Position numbers and translations under genes: made by a program. Below are positions 1-9,939 of a DNA stretch of 64,000 nucleotides, piece by piece (position 1 is the stretch's first letter; the number at the start of each line of letters is the position of its first letter). The stretch lies in the NCBI RefSeq assembly GCF_001877785.1, contig NZ_MINN01000096.1:124001-188000 (forward strand). Reading direction: 5' to 3'. Under the pieces are notes generated by a model. That model was given only the letters and a program-made list of their open reading frames with translations. It did no database searches and was not told the origin of the DNA. The DNA is from Rossellomorea aquimaris. Its GTDB lineage: Bacteria > Bacillota > Bacilli > Bacillales > Bacillaceae_B.

Positions 1-968
1 TCAATTTCGAAGCCGAGGTCTTTCAGCATTTGGTGGTCGGCTGTTTCCTGCTGGCCGGCCGTTGTCAGATAGTCGCCAACGAAGATTGAATTTGCAGCAT
101 ACAATCCCAGAGGCTGAAGGCTGCGAAGATTCACTTCACGTCCTCCGGAGATCCTGATTTCCTTTGTCGGATTGATGAATCTCATCAGGCATAACACCTT
201 CAAGCAATATCTTGGATCCAATTCATCCGTACCCTCAAGCGGCGTCCCATCGATGGCATGCAGGAAATTGACGGGAATCGAATCCGCATCAAGGACTTTG
301 AGGCTGCGTGCCATATCCACCACATCCTGAAGACTCTCCTTCATGCCGACAATCACTCCTGAGCATGGGGAAATCCCCTGCTTTTTCGCAATTTCCACCG
401 TATTCACACGGTCTTCATATGTATGGGAGGTCGTGATCTGTTCATGATGGTTTTGGGACGTATTGATATTGTGATTATATCGATCCACTCCGGCTTCCTT
501 CAGCCTCTCGGCCTGCTCCTCTTTTAGCAGGCCGAGGCAGGCACATATCTTCATATCATAGTTTTCTTTGATTTCTTTTACTGCCGAAACCACTTTATCT
601 ACGTCACGATTGGTCGGGCCTCGTCCGCTTGCCACGATGCAGTAAGTCCCGACGTTTAATTTATGTGCTTTCTCTGCGCCTTTTATGATGGTATCCTTGT
701 CCACCATTGCGTATTTCTCAATCGGTGCCTTTGAAATAATCGATTGAGAACAGTATCCGCAGTTTTCCGGGCAAAGGCCGGACTTAGTGTTGATGATCAT
801 ATTCAATTTAACTTTATTGCCATAATAATGCTTCCTGATTTGATAAGCACCGTTCAGGAGCTCAAGCAGCTCCCCGTCCGGACATTGTAATATCGACAAA
901 GCTTCTTCGCCGCTGATTTCTTTTCCCTGAAGTACTTCAAGAGCAAGATCCTTCCATGAATGATCCAT
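1..968 (-). CDS. bioB: Biotin synthase, 3'-truncated by window edge
   Basis: Radical-SAM enzyme that inserts sulfur into dethiobiotin in the last step of biotin synthesis. The [4Fe-4S]/SAM cluster motif is visible as C66-x3-C70-x2-C73 (SGLCPENCGYCSQS), followed by motifs typical of BioB such as YNHNINTS and the late GGREVNLR. The ATG at 966-968 follows a purine-rich stretch. About 322 codons are present and the stop lies just beyond position 1, so only a few residues are missing. It lies 21 bp downstream of bioY on the same strand and is very probably cotranscribed with it under BirA control. Not part of the B. subtilis recD2 neighbourhood, so the bio genes are relocated here. Confidence 0.95.
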   Translation of the reverse strand, partial: MDHSWKDLALEVLQGKEISGEEALSILQCPDGELLELLNGAYQIRKHYYGNKVKLNMIINTKSGLCPENCGYCSQSIISKAPIEKYAMVDKDTIIKGAEKAHKLNVGTYCIVASGRGPTNRDVDKVVSAVKEIKENYDMKICACLGLLKEEQAERLKEAGVDRYNHNINTSQNHHEQITTSHTYEDRVNTVEIAKKQGISPCSGVIVGMKESLQDVVDMARSLKVLDADSIPVNFLHAIDGTPLEGTDELDPRYCLKVLCLMRFINPTKEIRISGGREVNLRSLQPLGLYAANSIFVGDYLTTAGQQETADHQMLKDLGFEI

Positions 969-989
969 AACATATCCCCCTAAATGTTA

Positions 990-1586
990 TTATGCTGCGC
1001 GATTCACGTTTCTGAATGTACTTTTTGACAACACTGTTTTTTCCAGGCGGTGAGCCATGATCCCTGCACAGACAGCCAGAATGATATCCTTTGGAAGCGG
1101 GACGAGCATCCAAGACCAAACGAGTCCGTAAGACAAGCCATCTGGAGCTTGCGCCCAAAGCTTGTATGCTGCATACATCCAGTTGGTGCCGGCAACATAG
1201 TTAAACACCATTCCTGCCAGTGCTGCGATCACATAGGCCTTGATTCCTTTATGCTTTTGGATGATTTTTCCTGTTATACAGGCCGTTAAGATATAAGACA
1301 GGATAAAACCGAATGTCGGGCTGAAAATCGAGGAAAATCCTGCACCAAACCGCGCGAATACCGGTACGCCCACCAAACCGACCAACGCATATACAGTCAT
1401 GGAAATCGCCCCGATCCGGCTTCCTAATATGGCACCGGCCAAGATGGCAAAGAAGGTCTGTAGCGTGATGGGGACTCCCCCGATGACGAGGAATGGTACG
1501 AAGGATGTGATATTGGCACCGACAGCCATAAGCGCCACAAACATACCAGCCAATGTTAAGTCAATGGTTCTAAGTTTTCTGTTCAT
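990..1586 (-). CDS. bioY: Biotin transporter substrate-binding subunit BioY
   Basis: S-component of an energy-coupling-factor (ECF) biotin importer in the cytoplasmic membrane. The 198-residue protein is almost entirely hydrophobic, with about six membrane segments. It carries the family signatures GVPITLQTFFAILAG (about residues 37-51) and FSPTFGFILSY (about 88-98), and the conserved GTNWMY region near residue 133. No ECF ATPase or T-component genes are adjacent, so it probably uses the shared ECF module encoded elsewhere. It is the first gene of a bioY-bioB unit behind a promoter overlapped by a BirA-like palindrome. Confidence 0.95.
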   Translation of the reverse strand: MNRKLRTIDLTLAGMFVALMAVGANITSFVPFLVIGGVPITLQTFFAILAGAILGSRIGAISMTVYALVGLVGVPVFARFGAGFSSIFSPTFGFILSYILTACITGKIIQKHKGIKAYVIAALAGMVFNYVAGTNWMYAAYKLWAQAPDGLSYGLVWSWMLVPLPKDIILAVCAGIMAHRLEKTVLSKSTFRNVNRAA

Positions 1587-1624
1587 TTCTCTCTTCCCCC
1601 AAATTAAAAGTTAATTACTATTTA

Positions 1625-1678
1625 AGAATATCGTTCTCCCTGAGTTAATGTCAACCTAAATTAAATTAAGGTTTACTT
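1625..1678 (-). promoter_or_regulatory. bioY promoter with BirA-type operator
   Basis: On the minus strand a -35 TTGACA (1649-1654) and -10 TATTCT (1625-1630) are separated by 18 bp. An imperfect palindrome, AAGTAAACC-N13-GGTTGACAT (1648-1678), resembles the BirA box TTGTTAACC/GGTTAACAA and overlaps the -35 element. Repression by BirA-biotinyl-AMP is inferred from this similarity and from the biotin genes downstream. Confidence 0.75.
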
Positions 1679-1685
1679 AAAAACT

Positions 1686-1736
1686 AAAAAAAGGTTAACA
1701 AATAAGGATAGCCGCCATCCTCAATTGTTAACCTTT
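1686..1736 (-). terminator. Rho-independent terminator of the recD2 unit
   Basis: The arms AAGGTTAACAA (1691-1701) and TTGTTAACCTT (1725-1735) pair and enclose an inner GGAT/ATCC pair. On the minus strand the stem is followed by a T-rich run. It sits just after the recD2 stop. Confidence 0.85.
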
Positions 1737-1749
1737 GTAAAGCCAGTAT

Positions 1750-4143
1750 TTATTCGGCTTCCATGAAATCATAAGGGGTGATCCCTTCCATTCCGACCAT
1801 CGGATCTTCATTCATTATGATCTGTGCCGCAGACAGACCTTCTTTATCTTCATTAACTTTCCCCTCTCCGTCATTGATGAGGGAAAGTTTTTCAGTCAGT
1901 GTCGTCTTACGCATAAAATCGTCTTCTCTCTCCACACCGAGTTTAAAGGCATCGAGTTCACCGCACAGGATCAAAAATTGCTTGCTCCTTGTGATAGCGG
2001 TGTATAGAAGGTTTCTGCGAAGCATGCGGAAATAACTTTTTACGACCGGCAAAATGACGATGGGGAACTCGCTTCCCTGTGATTTATGGATCGAACAGCA
2101 GTAGGCATGGGTTATCTGGGTCAGATCCTGCCTCGTATATGTGACTTCAGTCCCCTCATAGGAAACGATGATCATGTCCTGTTTTTCGGTGTTTTCTTTT
2201 GCATAGAAAATCGAGACGATCTCCCCGATATCCCCGTTGAACACATTGTTCTCAGGCTGATTCACCAGCTGCAGGACTTTATCACCGATCCGGTAGTGTA
2301 CATCCCCGAAGGTTATTTCCTTCCGGGTCCCATCATTGGGGTTGAAAATTTCCTGAAGCAGTTTGTTCAGGCTGTCAATACCCGCAGATCCCCTGTACAT
2401 GGGGGCTAGTACCTGGATATCCTTAGGCGTGTATCCCTTTTTCTTGGCATTTTCGACTACCTTCCGGACAACTTCGGGAATCTGATTCGTCCGGCACGGG
2501 AAGAAGGACCGGTCCTTCTGCTGTTTTGTCAGATCGGCAGGGACCTGACCTTTTTTCATACTATGGGCAAGTTCAATGATCGATGAACCTTCCTCCTGAC
2601 GGTAAATATCCGTCAGTCTGACAGTGGGGATCACTCCCGATCCCAGCATATCCTTCAGGACCTGTCCGGGCCCAACAGAAGGGAGCTGATCTTCATCACC
2701 GACAAAAATGACCTGTATATCATCGGGAAGTGCTTTCAGCAGCTGGTGGGCAAGCCAGGTGTCCACCATAGACACTTCATCGACAATCAGCAGTTTTCCT
2801 TCTATGGCACGTTCCTCATCATTTTGAAAGCCTTCCTGCCCATTCCAGCCGAGCAGTCTGTGGATGGTCATCGCCGGCAGACCGGTCGATTCAGTCATAC
2901 GCTTGGCCGCCCTCCCGGTAGGAGCCGTCAACAATACAGGAAAAGGCTCATCTTTATAATCCTTTGGATCCAGGGAACATCCGTGAAGATCGGCAAACAG
3001 TTCCACGATCCCATTGATGACCGTGGTCTTCCCGGTACCCGGCCCCCCTGTCAAGAGGAGCATCGGGGACATCAATGCCGTTTCAATCGCTTCCCTTTGA
3101 GAAGGGGCATACTGGACTCCAAGCCGGTCCTCAAGAGCCCCCAGAGCCAGCAGGAACTCTGATTGCGGGAATTGATCCTCATATTGCTTTTGGGATAAGA
3201 TTTTCTCGATGCTCGTGACGATCCCTTTCTCGGAGAAGTACAGAGAAGGGACATATACCTTTGAACCTTCACCGGCCACTTTGCTCTCTTCTTCGAGCGA
3301 TAAGAGTTGAGTGGATATCTCGCTATACTCGATTTTTTCAGGCTGACTCTTCTCAAGCAGCTCCTTTACCGTCACGATAAGTTCTTCCGCTTCAAGGAAA
3401 ACATGGCCCTGCTTCACACAGACTTGTTCGAGGGTATAAAGGCAGCCGGCCTTTATTCTGTCAGGATGGCTTCCGGTGATCCCGATTTTCGCACCCAGTT
3501 CGTCAGCCCTCGTGAAACCGATCCCTTCAATGTCTTCCACCAATTTATATGGATTTTTCTGGATGATTTCCAGTGTCTGTTCTTTGTAAGCCTGATAGAT
3601 CCTCATGGAAATCTGCGGTCCGAATCCAAGATCATTCAAGGCGATCATCACACGTTCCAATCCCTGATGCTCCGTCAGCGTGTCATAAATGTTTTTCGCT
3701 TTATCAGGGGGAAGCTTGGGAACTTCATCGAGAACCCCGGGATTTTCAAGTATTTTTGAAATCGCATTTTCACCGATATGCTCTACAATTTTCTCCGCTG
3801 TTTTTTTACCGATGCCTTTAAACAGATCGCTGGATAGATAATGGACGACACCCTGGATTGTCTGGGGGATCTCTTTTTTGAAATGATTCGCATGAAATTG
3901 CATACCGAATTTAGGATGCTCCTGGAAGCGTCCGTAAAACACATATGTCTCTTCCTCATGAATGCGCGGGAAGTGGCCTGTGATGACTGCTTCTTTTTCT
4001 TCATATGAATGGTTCGTCTCATCCACCCGGATCCTTACAACGGTATACAGATTTTCCTCATTATGAAAAATCGTCACAAGATGCCTGCCCTTGATATACG
4101 TTTCTTCATCTCCAAACAGCTTCATTGAATCCTGCTGGCTCAA
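1750..4143 (-). CDS. recD2: ATP-dependent DNA helicase RecD2
   Basis: SF1 5'-3' DNA helicase of the RecD-like family that lacks RecB/RecC partners; in B. subtilis it acts in replication-fork progression and repair. The 797 residues show an N-terminal extension, tandem helix-hairpin-helix segments (about 95-220), Walker A GGPGTGKT at 366-373, a DEVSM Walker B-like motif near 455 and a C-terminal UvrD-like domain with HKSQGSEF. The start is a TTG (4141-4143) about 10 nt after AGGGGG; the ATG six codons inside (4125) is an alternative. It lies 18 bp after the TPR gene, as in B. subtilis yrrB-yrrC, and ends at a strong terminator. Confidence 0.95.
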   Translation of the reverse strand: MSQQDSMKLFGDEETYIKGRHLVTIFHNEENLYTVVRIRVDETNHSYEEKEAVITGHFPRIHEEETYVFYGRFQEHPKFGMQFHANHFKKEIPQTIQGVVHYLSSDLFKGIGKKTAEKIVEHIGENAISKILENPGVLDEVPKLPPDKAKNIYDTLTEHQGLERVMIALNDLGFGPQISMRIYQAYKEQTLEIIQKNPYKLVEDIEGIGFTRADELGAKIGITGSHPDRIKAGCLYTLEQVCVKQGHVFLEAEELIVTVKELLEKSQPEKIEYSEISTQLLSLEEESKVAGEGSKVYVPSLYFSEKGIVTSIEKILSQKQYEDQFPQSEFLLALGALEDRLGVQYAPSQREAIETALMSPMLLLTGGPGTGKTTVINGIVELFADLHGCSLDPKDYKDEPFPVLLTAPTGRAAKRMTESTGLPAMTIHRLLGWNGQEGFQNDEERAIEGKLLIVDEVSMVDTWLAHQLLKALPDDIQVIFVGDEDQLPSVGPGQVLKDMLGSGVIPTVRLTDIYRQEEGSSIIELAHSMKKGQVPADLTKQQKDRSFFPCRTNQIPEVVRKVVENAKKKGYTPKDIQVLAPMYRGSAGIDSLNKLLQEIFNPNDGTRKEITFGDVHYRIGDKVLQLVNQPENNVFNGDIGEIVSIFYAKENTEKQDMIIVSYEGTEVTYTRQDLTQITHAYCCSIHKSQGSEFPIVILPVVKSYFRMLRRNLLYTAITRSKQFLILCGELDAFKLGVEREDDFMRKTTLTEKLSLINDGEGKVNEDKEGLSAAQIIMNEDPMVGMEGITPYDFMEAE

Positions 4144-4161
4144 GGCTTAGAAACCCCCTAA

Positions 4162-4824
4162 CTATTCATTCTTCAATTTCTCGATCATCTTGATGCCGTA
4201 TCCTGCAAGCATATGATCGGGTTGGATCTCGACCGCCTTATTAAAATACTCCAATGCCTTATCAGCATCATCTTTATAGCCTGCATAGGCGACTCCCAGA
4301 TTGTAATAAGCATCTGCATGGCCCGGCTCTTTTTCAATGACCTTTGAAAGCTGACCGATTGACTCCTCATACGCTTCTGCCTGCGCAAGGCATAAACCAA
4401 GCTGGAAGCGTGCTTCGATGTCCTCTTCATTGAGCTCCACACTTCTTTGCAGATAGGGAATGGCAAACTTAGGCTGCTCCAGATTAACAAGGCTCAGGCC
4501 GAGCATAAAGTACACATCCGCATTTTCCATCCCTTTCTGGACCGCTTTCTCGAATTGTCCCTTGGCGGAATCAAAATCCTCTTCATTAAAGTATAGATTT
4601 CCAAGTGAATAGTACGCAGCTGCTGCATCTTCGTCGACCGAAACCGCCCTCTCGAAGAAAGACTTTGCCTTTTCGTTGTCACCGACGGACAACAGGACAT
4701 TTCCGAAGTTGATATATCCGACAGGATCTTTCGGATTTTCATCGATAGCTTCAGTAAAGAGTTTCACCGCTTCCTCGAGTTTCCCTTCTTGCAGTAACTC
4801 GACTCCTTTTAAGTTCTTATCCAT
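4162..4824 (-). CDS. TPR-repeat protein (YrrB-like)
   Basis: A 220-residue protein made of about six tetratricopeptide repeats (phrases such as PVGYINFGNVLLSVGDNEKA and AAAYYSLGNLYFNEEDFDSA). It has no signal peptide or enzymatic domain, so it is likely a cytoplasmic protein-interaction scaffold. I place the start at the ATG of MDKNLKG (4822-4824), because GAGGTG lies 6 nt before it; an upstream in-frame start would add six residues. It sits between mnmA and recD2 as yrrB does in B. subtilis. Its partners are not known from sequence. Confidence 0.85.
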   Translation of the reverse strand: MDKNLKGVELLQEGKLEEAVKLFTEAIDENPKDPVGYINFGNVLLSVGDNEKAKSFFERAVSVDEDAAAAYYSLGNLYFNEEDFDSAKGQFEKAVQKGMENADVYFMLGLSLVNLEQPKFAIPYLQRSVELNEEDIEARFQLGLCLAQAEAYEESIGQLSKVIEKEPGHADAYYNLGVAYAGYKDDADKALEYFNKAVEIQPDHMLAGYGIKMIEKLKNE

Positions 4825-4929
4825 TTTCAGCACCTCTATCATATCGTTATGTATTTTAACCAGTTGGTTTTCAGGTTCGAATTGCTCTCAGTATACCATA
4901 TTTCCATAAGTGAAAAGAGCGTAAAGAAA

Positions 4930-4971
4930 GGACTGGGACGAAGGAATAGTATACTACCTTCTTCACAGTCC
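4930..4971 (-). terminator. Candidate terminator after mnmA
   Basis: The arms GGACTG (4930-4935) and CAGTCC (4966-4971), extended by an imperfect GAAGG/CCTTC pairing, form a hairpin. On the minus strand it is followed by TTTCTTTACGCTCTTTT. The U-tract is interrupted, so termination may be partial. Confidence 0.6.
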
Positions 4972-4997
4972 TTATCATTCTTACCCTGCCGGCGTCA

Positions 4998-6143
<1,146 letters not shown>

Positions 6144-6160
6144 CTATATCTTCAAGGGGA

Positions 6161-7303
6161 TCAGGACACCAATCGTCCAACCACCTTGGCAACTTCGATT
6201 GCAGCCTGCTCGATTTGCGCTTCTGTATTCCCGAGACCAAAACTGAAACGGATTGAATCCCTCGTTCTTCCGGACTCTTTTCCGAACATGGCAACCAATA
6301 CGTGGGAAGGTTCAATCGACCCTGCCGTACACGCTGAACCGCTCGATACGGCAATGCCGGCCATATCCAGATTCATCAGCATCGATTCAACATCCGTTCC
6401 GGGAAAGCTTAAGTTTAGCACATGGGGTAATCCATGCTCAAGAGAACTGTTCTCATCGAATTCAACATTTTTTTCCATCAGTGTCTTTCGGAACAATTCC
6501 TTGAATCCTTCATACATAGCACTCTTCTCGTCCAAGCTCTGCTGGGCGAGTTCAACGGCTTTTCCCAGACCGGCAATCGCCGGCACATTTTCCGTACCTG
6601 CACGCCTCTTACGTTCCTGCTCGCCCCCGAATGTGCCGGGCTGCAGGTTCACGTTTTGACAGCAGTAAAGGAAACCGACCCCTTTAGGTCCGTTGATCTT
6701 GTGCCCTGAAACAGACAGCATATCGACGCCAAGTTCGTTCACATCGATATCCATCAAACCGAATGCCTGCACTGCATCGGTATGGAAGTAGGCATCATGA
6801 TCCTTCAGGAGCTGTCCGATTTCCCTGATGGGCTGAATGGTCCCAACCTCGTTATTTCCATACATGACCGTCACCAGGATCGTATCCGGCCGGAGGGCAT
6901 GGTCCAGATCTTCCAATGAAATCCTGCCTGATTCATCAACCGGAAGATACGTAACCTCGAATCCTTGTTCTTCTAAATGCCTGCATGTATGAAGGACCGC
7001 ATGATGTTCAATTTGGGTGGTGATAATATGCTTCCCTCTGGAGTTGTTGGCATGTACCGTACCTATGATGGCTAAATTATCAGCCTCGGTCCCGCCGCTT
7101 GTAAAAATGATTTCATTATAATCCGCCTTCAGGCTCTTGGCGATTTTCGTCCGTGCCTGATCCACAAGATGACGGGCCGAACGGCCAAAAGAATGAATGC
7201 TTGAAGGGTTCCCGAACGTCTCTTTCATGACAGAAGTCATTTCCTCTATGACCTCTGCATGCATCGGGGACGTAGCGGCATGATCCATGTATATTATTTC
7301 CAT
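6161..7303 (-). CDS. Cysteine desulfurase, IscS/YrvO type
   Basis: PLP enzyme that takes sulfur from L-cysteine as an enzyme persulfide. Visible are the HTDAVQ segment, the PLP lysine in SGHKINGPKG and the catalytic cysteine in SSGSACTAG. I chose the ATG at 7301-7303 (MEIIYMDHAATSPMHAE), which follows AGGAGGTG at 7 nt; a longer reading frame would add 17 residues that overlap cymR. It is the orthologue by position of B. subtilis yrvO, the dedicated sulfur donor of MnmA. The RBS overlaps the cymR stop, so translation may be coupled. A second desulfurase (nifS) is encoded at 50 kb. Confidence 0.93.
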   Translation of the reverse strand: MEIIYMDHAATSPMHAEVIEEMTSVMKETFGNPSSIHSFGRSARHLVDQARTKIAKSLKADYNEIIFTSGGTEADNLAIIGTVHANNSRGKHIITTQIEHHAVLHTCRHLEEQGFEVTYLPVDESGRISLEDLDHALRPDTILVTVMYGNNEVGTIQPIREIGQLLKDHDAYFHTDAVQAFGLMDIDVNELGVDMLSVSGHKINGPKGVGFLYCCQNVNLQPGTFGGEQERKRRAGTENVPAIAGLGKAVELAQQSLDEKSAMYEGFKELFRKTLMEKNVEFDENSSLEHGLPHVLNLSFPGTDVESMLMNLDMAGIAVSSGSACTAGSIEPSHVLVAMFGKESGRTRDSIRFSFGLGNTEAQIEQAAIEVAKVVGRLVS

Positions 7304-7316
7304 CTTCAGGCACCTC

Positions 7317-7736
7317 CTAAATATAAAACATGTATGCGTCGGATTCGCCGTCATCTGAATGACTTGCTAAATCTTCAATTGTCGTATTATCCAATACGTC
7401 TTTCACTGCATCACGGATACGAATCCATAATTCGCGTTTAGCAGGCTCTTCGTCTTCTATTCCTTCAACCGGGCTGATCGGCCCTTCGAGTATACGGATA
7501 ATATCCCCCGCCGTGATTTCAGATGGGTCATGTCCGAGTACATATCCGCCGTATGCGCCGCGTATGCTTCTCACCAGCCCGCTGTTCCTGAGGGGAGCGA
7601 CAAGCTGCTCAAGATAATGTTCCGAAAGGTCATGCTGCTGGGCAATTGTTTTCAGGGATGTCGGCCCCTCCCCGTGACGCTTCGCCAACTCAATCATAAT
7701 CGTCAAGCCATACCGGCCCTTAGTAGATATCTTCAT
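7317..7736 (-). CDS. cymR: Cysteine metabolism repressor CymR (Rrf2 family)
   Basis: Master repressor of sulfur and cysteine uptake genes in Bacillus, acting with CysK as O-acetylserine sensor. The 139-residue protein begins with MKISTKGRYGLTIMIELA and continues with an Rrf2 winged helix (DLSEHYLEQLVAPLRNSGLV, RGAYGGY). It lacks the three clustered cysteines of Fe-S Rrf2 regulators, as CymR does. The start at 7734-7736 follows AAGAGGTG. It heads the cymR-iscS-mnmA cluster, which is consistent with sulfur trafficking. Confidence 0.95.
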   Translation of the reverse strand: MKISTKGRYGLTIMIELAKRHGEGPTSLKTIAQQHDLSEHYLEQLVAPLRNSGLVRSIRGAYGGYVLGHDPSEITAGDIIRILEGPISPVEGIEDEEPAKRELWIRIRDAVKDVLDNTTIEDLASHSDDGESDAYMFYI

Positions 7737-7799
7737 TATTCCTGCACCTCTTAAAAAATCATTTAGTAACTGCAATTGCGTATATAATGTGGACCGTTC

Positions 7800-8060
7800 C
7801 TTTCCGCTGCAGGCACAAGATTCCCCGGGGAGGAAGTCGAGCCTCCTCGGCGTTCCGCCTGTGGGTCAGAAAAGCGGAGGCGGCTTGCTCAGCCCCGACA
7901 AGCATAAGATGAATGGGCCGGGAAGGCGTCTTTTTGCCTTCTTGGACCATTTAGCTTATGACCTCGAGGGGCTAGCCGCCGGATCTGGACAAGTCTCGAC
8001 TTTTCCTCTATATCCCGTCGGAGTCAAGTGCATTCCGCTCCAATCCACTCACTTGGTGTC
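7800..8060. repeat. Composite palindromic repeat, copy 1 (diverged arms)
   Basis: A hairpin core at 7870-7989 (starts AAAAGCGGAGGCGGC) is flanked by arms with GAGCCTCCTCGG on the left and GGAGTCAAGTGCATTCCGCT on the right. The arms match copies at 15.97 kb and 24.87 kb but are more diverged. The core is of subtype 2 (GGCGGCT/AGCCGCC base stem, GCATAAG/CTTATG). No gene is seen between cymR and rarA. Confidence 0.8.
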
Positions 8061-8154
8061 ATTCAGATCACCACTATAACTTTTTATAAGCTATTGATTA
8101 AGATTTAATTTTTCTTTCAGCTTTGCACAATATTTTTATTGATTTAAATACTTT

Positions 8155-8408
8155 CCAGCTGTTGATTGGAGTGGAAGACGCAGACTCCTGCGGGAGAAGT
8201 GTCCAATAAGAAAAGCGGAAGGGCTTTGTTTAGAGGCTGTGGCATAAGACGAATCGGCCACGAAGGCGGGCTTTGCCTTCTTGGTCGGTTTGGCTTATGA
8301 CATGTGCCTCTAAGCCCTGAAGCTAGACAAGTGAGACCCCGCAGGCTTGCCGAGGAGGCTCACGGGCCACCCGCGGAAAGCGAAGTCATCCACGGAAATC
8401 AACAGCGG
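8155..8408. repeat. Composite palindromic repeat, copy 2
   Basis: Left arm CCAGCTGTTGATTGGAGTGG onward, core at 8210-8328 (subtype 1), right arm ending in CCACGGAAATCAACAGCGG. The whole element is close to the reverse complement of the copy at 24868-25122. The outer ends form an inverted repeat built on GATT-N3-GTGGAAGAC-like sequence. Confidence 0.85.
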
Positions 8409-8568
8409 CAATTGAAAGTTTCATCAGTATTAACCCTTGTTATTATAGCATATACATTTATCTGCTGTGAAAAGGTTCAATCATATATGCTTCCGGGCGG
8501 TATCATTTCCTAATGGGGTTGTGCTGTGATAAAGTGATGAAAAGAACACTAGTTTGGAGAGATTTGTT

Positions 8569-9843
8569 ATGGCTATTAAACCACTCGCCTTCAGGATGAG
8601 GCCGCGGACAATCGAAGAGATCATCGGGCAGCAGCACCTGGTGGGAGAAGGAAAGATCATCGACCGGATGGTAAAAGCAAAGCAGCTTTCCTCCATGATT
8701 TTATACGGACCGCCCGGAATCGGAAAGACTTCGATTGCAAGCGCCATTGCCGGAAGCACCAAATATAGATTCAAAACATTGAACGCAGTCACTAACAATA
8801 AAAAAGATATACAGATCGTTGCGGAAGAAGCCAAGATGTCGGGGAAAGTCATTTTGCTTCTTGATGAGGTACACCGTCTGGATAAAGGAAAACAGGATTT
8901 CCTGCTTCCATACCTGGAAAATGGGATGATTACATTGATCGGGGCCACAACAAGCAATCCATACCACGCGATCAACCCCGCCATCAGAAGCAGATGCCAG
9001 ATTTTCGAATTGAAGCCGCTCTCGGCAGACGAAATGAAAACAGCCATATACAGGGCGGTTGAGGATAAGGAGCGGGGCCTTGGGGATTACTCCCTGGAAA
9101 TATCAGATGAAGCCGTCCATCATTTCGCAAGCAGCAGCAACGGAGATGTAAGAAGTTCGCTGAACGCACTGGAACTTTCAGTCTTATCCACTTCTCCCGA
9201 CACGGACGGTGTGATTCACATCGACGTCGGCATCGCAGAGGAGTGCCTTCAGAAGAAAAGCTTTTCCCATGACAAAGACGGTGATGCGCATTATGATGTA
9301 TTGAGCGCTTTTCAAAAATCGATAAGGGGAAGCGATGTGAATGCCGCACTCCATTATTTAGGAAGACTCGTTGAAGCCGGCGATCTGCCGAGCATCGCCC
9401 GCCGGCTGCTCGTCATTGCCTATGAGGATATCGGTCTTGCCAATCCATCAGCAGGGACCAGGACGCTAGCGGCTGTCGAAACGGCTGAAAAAATCGGGTT
9501 TCCAGAAGCACGGATCCCGCTGGCCAATGCCATCATCGAACTCTGCCTGTCGCCGAAATCCAATTCCGCCATTCTTGCAATCGACGGGGCTCTTTCTGAT
9601 ATCCGGAAAGGGAAAAGCGGGGAAGTCCCGGATCATCTGAAGGACGCCCACTATAAAGGGGCAAGTGAACTGGGAAGAGGAATCGAATATAAATATCCGC
9701 ATGACTACGATTCAGGATGGGTCCCGCAGACCTACCTGCCGGACCGGTTGAAAAATGCACGCTACTACACCCCTAAATCGACCGGGAAATTCGAGCAGGC
9801 CATCGCAGGAGTATATGAGAAAATCAATAAGCAGATGAAATAG
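8569..9843 (+). CDS. rarA: Replication-associated recombination protein RarA (AAA+ ATPase)
   Basis: MgsA/RarA/WRNIP1 family clamp-loader-like ATPase that acts at stalled replication forks. Walker A GPPGIGKTS and Walker B LLLDEVHR lie in the N-terminal third, with the family motif SSNGDVRSSLNALE after them and a C-terminal tetramerisation region. I choose ATG 8569 (MAIKPLAFRMRPRT), preceded by GGAGAG at about 8 nt; a TTG five codons upstream is less likely. Length is 424 residues, normal for the family. It is the only plus-strand gene near cymR and is followed by a clear terminator. Confidence 0.95.
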   Translation: MAIKPLAFRMRPRTIEEIIGQQHLVGEGKIIDRMVKAKQLSSMILYGPPGIGKTSIASAIAGSTKYRFKTLNAVTNNKKDIQIVAEEAKMSGKVILLLDEVHRLDKGKQDFLLPYLENGMITLIGATTSNPYHAINPAIRSRCQIFELKPLSADEMKTAIYRAVEDKERGLGDYSLEISDEAVHHFASSSNGDVRSSLNALELSVLSTSPDTDGVIHIDVGIAEECLQKKSFSHDKDGDAHYDVLSAFQKSIRGSDVNAALHYLGRLVEAGDLPSIARRLLVIAYEDIGLANPSAGTRTLAAVETAEKIGFPEARIPLANAIIELCLSPKSNSAILAIDGALSDIRKGKSGEVPDHLKDAHYKGASELGRGIEYKYPHDYDSGWVPQTYLPDRLKNARYYTPKSTGKFEQAIAGVYEKINKQMK

Positions 9844-9850
9844 TGAATGT

Positions 9851-9885
9851 GAGCCAGACCCTTTTATAGGGTCTGGCTCTTTTGA
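9851..9885 (+). terminator. rarA terminator
   Basis: Perfect stem AGCCAGACCC (9852-9861) with GGGTCTGGCT (9869-9878), then CTTTT. Confidence 0.9.
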
Positions 9886-9939
9886 CACCATCGGGCTGCT
9901 GTCACATACACTGATAAAAAGTCCGCGGAGGTCATGCCG

